Below are positions 45,075 to 47,346 of a DNA stretch of 47,346 nucleotides, one piece after another. Position 1 is the first letter of the stretch. Every line of letters starts with the position of its first letter. The position numbers and the translations under genes are program-made. Source of the stretch: Lachnospiraceae bacterium (lineage in GTDB: Bacteria > Bacillota > Clostridia > Lachnospirales > Lachnospiraceae); assembly GCA_016284175.1 (NCBI GenBank), contig JAEEOJ010000093.1, positions 1-47,346 of the forward strand, given 5' to 3'. The notes under the pieces were generated by a model that did not search any database, had not been told where the DNA came from, and worked only from the letters and a program-made list of their open reading frames with translations.

Positions 45075-45708
45075 CGAAGAAAGAGCCGAAGTTTTTATAA
45101 GAGCGCATTCCAAGGGATTTCCTGAATACCTTGAGGTGCTTGAAAAAGAAGCGAAGGAGCAGGACGTACCTGTTATAAGAAAGGGTACGCAGGAGTTACT
45201 TCGTTTCTTGTTATGTTTGAAGAAACCAAAAAACATATTGGAAATCGGTACCGCGGTAGGGTTTTCATCACTTTTGATGGCTGAATATTCTGATGAAACC
45301 ACAAAAATCACAACCATCGAAAACTACGAACCGAGACTTGAAAAAGCAAAAAAGAATTTTGAACTTTATGATAAATTCGGAAAAATAAATCTTATAGAAG
45401 GCGATGCGGGCGAGGTATTAAAATCGCTTGACGGACAATATGATTTAGTTTTCCTAGACGGTCCGAAAGGACAGTACGAATCGTATCTTGATGATATTTT
45501 ACGAATAATGCCCGAGGGTGCACTGCTTGTAACGGACAATATTTTCAAAGAGGGAGATATCCTCGAATCAAGATATGCGGTTGAAAGAAGAGACAGAACC
45601 ATTCATGCGAGAATGAGAGAGTTTCTTTTAAGATTACGCGATGAAGAATCGCTTGAAAGTGTGATTTTATCCTCCGGAGACGGAGCGACATTAAGTGTTA
45701 AAAAATAG
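45064..45708 (+). CDS. trmR: O-methyltransferase, TrmR-like (tRNA 5-hydroxyuridine)
   Basis: The 214-residue SAM-dependent methyltransferase shows ILEIGTAVGFSSLLMAEY (SAM site), TTIENYEPRLEKAKKNFEL and DLVFLDGPKGQYESYLDD, the class of metal-dependent O-methyltransferases. Bacillus YrrM (TrmR) methylates 5-hydroxyuridine at tRNA position 34 to 5-methoxyuridine. The next gene encodes a U32 protein of the family that makes the hydroxyuridine, which supports this assignment. It overlaps the MltG-like gene. Confidence 0.87.
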   Translation: MEIDEERAEVFIRAHSKGFPEYLEVLEKEAKEQDVPVIRKGTQELLRFLLCLKKPKNILEIGTAVGFSSLLMAEYSDETTKITTIENYEPRLEKAKKNFELYDKFGKINLIEGDAGEVLKSLDGQYDLVFLDGPKGQYESYLDDILRIMPEGALLVTDNIFKEGDILESRYAVERRDRTIHARMREFLLRLRDEESLESVILSSGDGATLSVKK

Positions 45709-45715
45709 GTATTTT

Positions 45716-46945
45716 ATGAGAAAGCCGGAATTGCTTATTCCCGCAGGCAGTCTTGAAGTACTGCACACTGCGGTGAATTACGGAGCCGATGCGGTTTATA
45801 TCGGAGGAGATGTTTTTTCTCTTCGTGCAAAGGCTAAAAATTTCACAAAAGAAGAAATGATCCGTGGCATAGCATATGCACATTCAAAGAATGTAAAGGT
45901 ATATGTTACTGCCAATATTTTCGCGCATAATAACGATTTAAAAGAGGCAGAAGAATATTTTAAGGAGATGGCTGAAATTAAGCCCGACGGACTGATTATT
46001 TCAGACCCCGGAATGTTTTCTCTGGCCGAAAAATACTGCCCCGAAGTTGAAAGACATATTTCCACACAGTCCAACAATACCAATTATCTTACATACAGAT
46101 TCTGGTATGAGCATGGCGCTAAAAGAGTGGTGAGCGCAAGAGAATTGTCTCTGTCGGAGATAAAAGAAATCAGAGCCAATATCCCCGAAGACATGGAGAT
46201 TGAAAGCTTTATTCACGGAGCAATGTGCATATCATATTCCGGCAGATGTCTTTTATCAAATTACTTCACAGGAAGGGATGCAAACCAGGGCGAATGCACA
46301 CATCCCTGCAGATGGAAATATGCTGTTGAAGAAGAGAAAAGACCCGGTGAATATCTGCCTGTATTTGAAAACGAAAGAGGCACATATATTTTCAATTCAA
46401 AGGATCTTTGCATGATAGAACATATTCCCGAGATGATTGATGCGGGAATCGATTCTTTTAAGATCGAAGGCAGAATGAAGACCGCTTTGTATGTTGCGTG
46501 CGTAGCGAGAACATACAGAAAAGCGATTGACGATTATCTTGAAAGCGAAGAGAAATACCGCGCAAATATGGACTGGTATTTATCCGAGATTTCAAAGTGT
46601 ACATACCGACAGTTTACGACAGGTTTTTATTTCGGCAAGCCTTCCGAAGAGTCGCAGATATATGATAACAACACATACATCAACGAATACATTTATCTGG
46701 GTATGTCCGATAAAACGGACAGTGAATCCGTATACATCGAGCAGAAAAACAAATTCTGCGTGGGAGATGAAATCGAGATAATGAAGCCTGATGGAAGAAA
46801 TATTCCGACAAAGGTTCTGGCTATTCATGACGAGGACGGAAAGGAAATGGAATCCTGCCCTCATTCAAAACAGAAATTAAGAATATTCTTAAGCGTGCTT
46901 CCCGAAGCGGGAGACATATTAAGAACTCCAAATAAATCTATTTAA
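45716..46945 (+). CDS. U32 family protein, likely tRNA uridine hydroxylase (TrhP-like)
   Basis: The 409-residue protein starts MRKPELLIPAGSLEVLHTAV and contains the U32 signature ESFIHGAMCISYSGRCLLS with C171 and C178, followed by C194 and C198 (GECTHPCRWKY), four Cys likely to bind an Fe-S cluster, and the segment IDSFKIEGRMKTALYVA. Members TrhP/YegQ and YrrN/YrrO hydroxylate U34 of tRNA using prephenate; others are called peptidases or act on rRNA (RlhA). Neighbouring trmR favours the tRNA role. ATG 45716 is chosen by family length; a GTG at 45695 would overlap trmR. Only one U32 gene is present where Bacillus has two. Confidence 0.87.
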   Translation: MRKPELLIPAGSLEVLHTAVNYGADAVYIGGDVFSLRAKAKNFTKEEMIRGIAYAHSKNVKVYVTANIFAHNNDLKEAEEYFKEMAEIKPDGLIISDPGMFSLAEKYCPEVERHISTQSNNTNYLTYRFWYEHGAKRVVSARELSLSEIKEIRANIPEDMEIESFIHGAMCISYSGRCLLSNYFTGRDANQGECTHPCRWKYAVEEEKRPGEYLPVFENERGTYIFNSKDLCMIEHIPEMIDAGIDSFKIEGRMKTALYVACVARTYRKAIDDYLESEEKYRANMDWYLSEISKCTYRQFTTGFYFGKPSEESQIYDNNTYINEYIYLGMSDKTDSESVYIEQKNKFCVGDEIEIMKPDGRNIPTKVLAIHDEDGKEMESCPHSKQKLRIFLSVLPEAGDILRTPNKSI

Positions 46946-46960
46946 TCAACGGAGTGTAAG

Positions 46961-47346
46961 ATGAAAGACATTATCAACATTGAAAAGATTTTCGGCGAAA
47001 ATGTTTTTACCGTCGGAAAGATGAAAGAGAGGCTTCCCAAAGAGGTATTTGAGGAAGTAATGCATGTAGCCGATTTCGGCGGCGAACTTTCCAAAAAGTC
47101 TGCCGACATTGTAGCCAGTGCAATGAAAGACTGGGCTATCGCAAACGGTGCGACACATTATACGCACTGGTTCCAGCCTCTTACCGGAACTACTGCGGAA
47201 AAGCACGATTCCTTCATTTCCCATCCTGACAAGGAAGGTAAAATGATAATGGAGTTTTCGGGCAAGGAACTTATAAAAGGTGAGCCCGATGCATCAAGTT
47301 TCCCTTCAGGCGGACTTCGTGCAACATTCGAAGCCAGAGGATATAC
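46961..47346 (+). CDS. glnN: Glutamine synthetase type III, N-terminal part
   Basis: The gene starts at ATG 46961 (CGGAG before it) and runs off the window after 128 codons. The segment [20 protein letters not shown], followed by [14 protein letters not shown], is characteristic of the GSIII N-terminus (family length about 700 residues). GSIII makes glutamine from glutamate and ammonia and is common in Bacteroides and Clostridia. Only 15 bases separate it from the U32 gene and no promoter or terminator is visible there, so it may be read with the upstream genes. Confidence 0.93.
   Translation, partial: MKDIINIEKIFGENVFTVGKMKERLPKEVFEEVMHVADFGGELSKKSADIVASAMKDWAIANGATHYTHWFQPLTGTTAEKHDSFISHPDKEGKMIMEFSGKELIKGEPDASSFPSGGLRATFEARGY

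Overview
The window looks like a chromosomal core segment of an anaerobic, low-to-moderate-GC Firmicute, most likely a Lachnospiraceae (Butyrivibrio/Roseburia-type Clostridia). Reasons: Bacillus-like gene order (ywlC-rpiB-upp-atp; hrcA-grpE-dnaK-dnaJ; prmA-rsmE; IreB-RuvX-DUF1292-MltG-TrmR-U32), a type III glutamine synthetase, a DUF6465 protein, a His-less HPr and near-consensus sigma-A promoters with 17-bp spacers. The family assignment is inference. I saw no phage genes, insertion sequences, CRISPR arrays, tRNAs or rRNAs.

Layout. 1-634: end of a transglutaminase/DUF4129 membrane protein, closed by a bidirectional terminator. 680-1936 (minus): cyclophilin and a MecA-type adaptor. 1937-2443: a 500-base gene-free stretch with a strong promoter and a candidate structured RNA. 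2444-8174: an operon of a GH18 wall enzyme, threonylcarbamoyl-AMP synthase, RpiB, Upp, dCMP deaminase and a secreted SleB-type hydrolase. 8226-8708 (minus): DUF402 protein. 8930-15996: complete F1Fo ATP synthase operon (atpZ-I-B-E-F-H-A-G-D-C) whose c subunit carries the Na+-site residues. It is followed at once by an 887-residue membrane-anchored protein of unknown function and an aminotransferase. 20101-20793: a histone-H1-like Lys/Ala/Pro repeat protein. 20878-25855: CIRCE-controlled hrcA-grpE-dnaK-dnaJ.

25900-27684 (minus): zinc-ribbon/TIR protein. 27904-30567: OmpR-type regulator plus membrane histidine kinase. 30864-33829: small membrane protein, RecU, PrmA, RsmE. 33932-39219: cysteine desulfurase and ThiI (the two halves of 4-thiouridine synthesis) with a hybrid kinase and a LytTR regulator between them. 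39337-39567 (minus): HPr-like protein lacking the catalytic histidine. 39686-46945: MtaB, Cdd, IreB, RuvX, DUF1292, RNase J, YlbF-like, short MltG-like, TrmR and U32 protein. 46961-end: start of glutamine synthetase III.

Themes. Several genes modify the tRNA anticodon loop (YwlC and MtaB for ms2t6A37, the U32 protein and TrmR for ho5U/mo5U34), and ThiI adds s4U8. Several predicted transcripts begin with a hairpin at or very near +1, which may matter in a cell that has the 5'-exonuclease RNase J. The least explained items are the 2098-2385 RNA candidate, the 887-residue protein in the ATP synthase operon, the zinc-ribbon/TIR protein and the His-less HPr.
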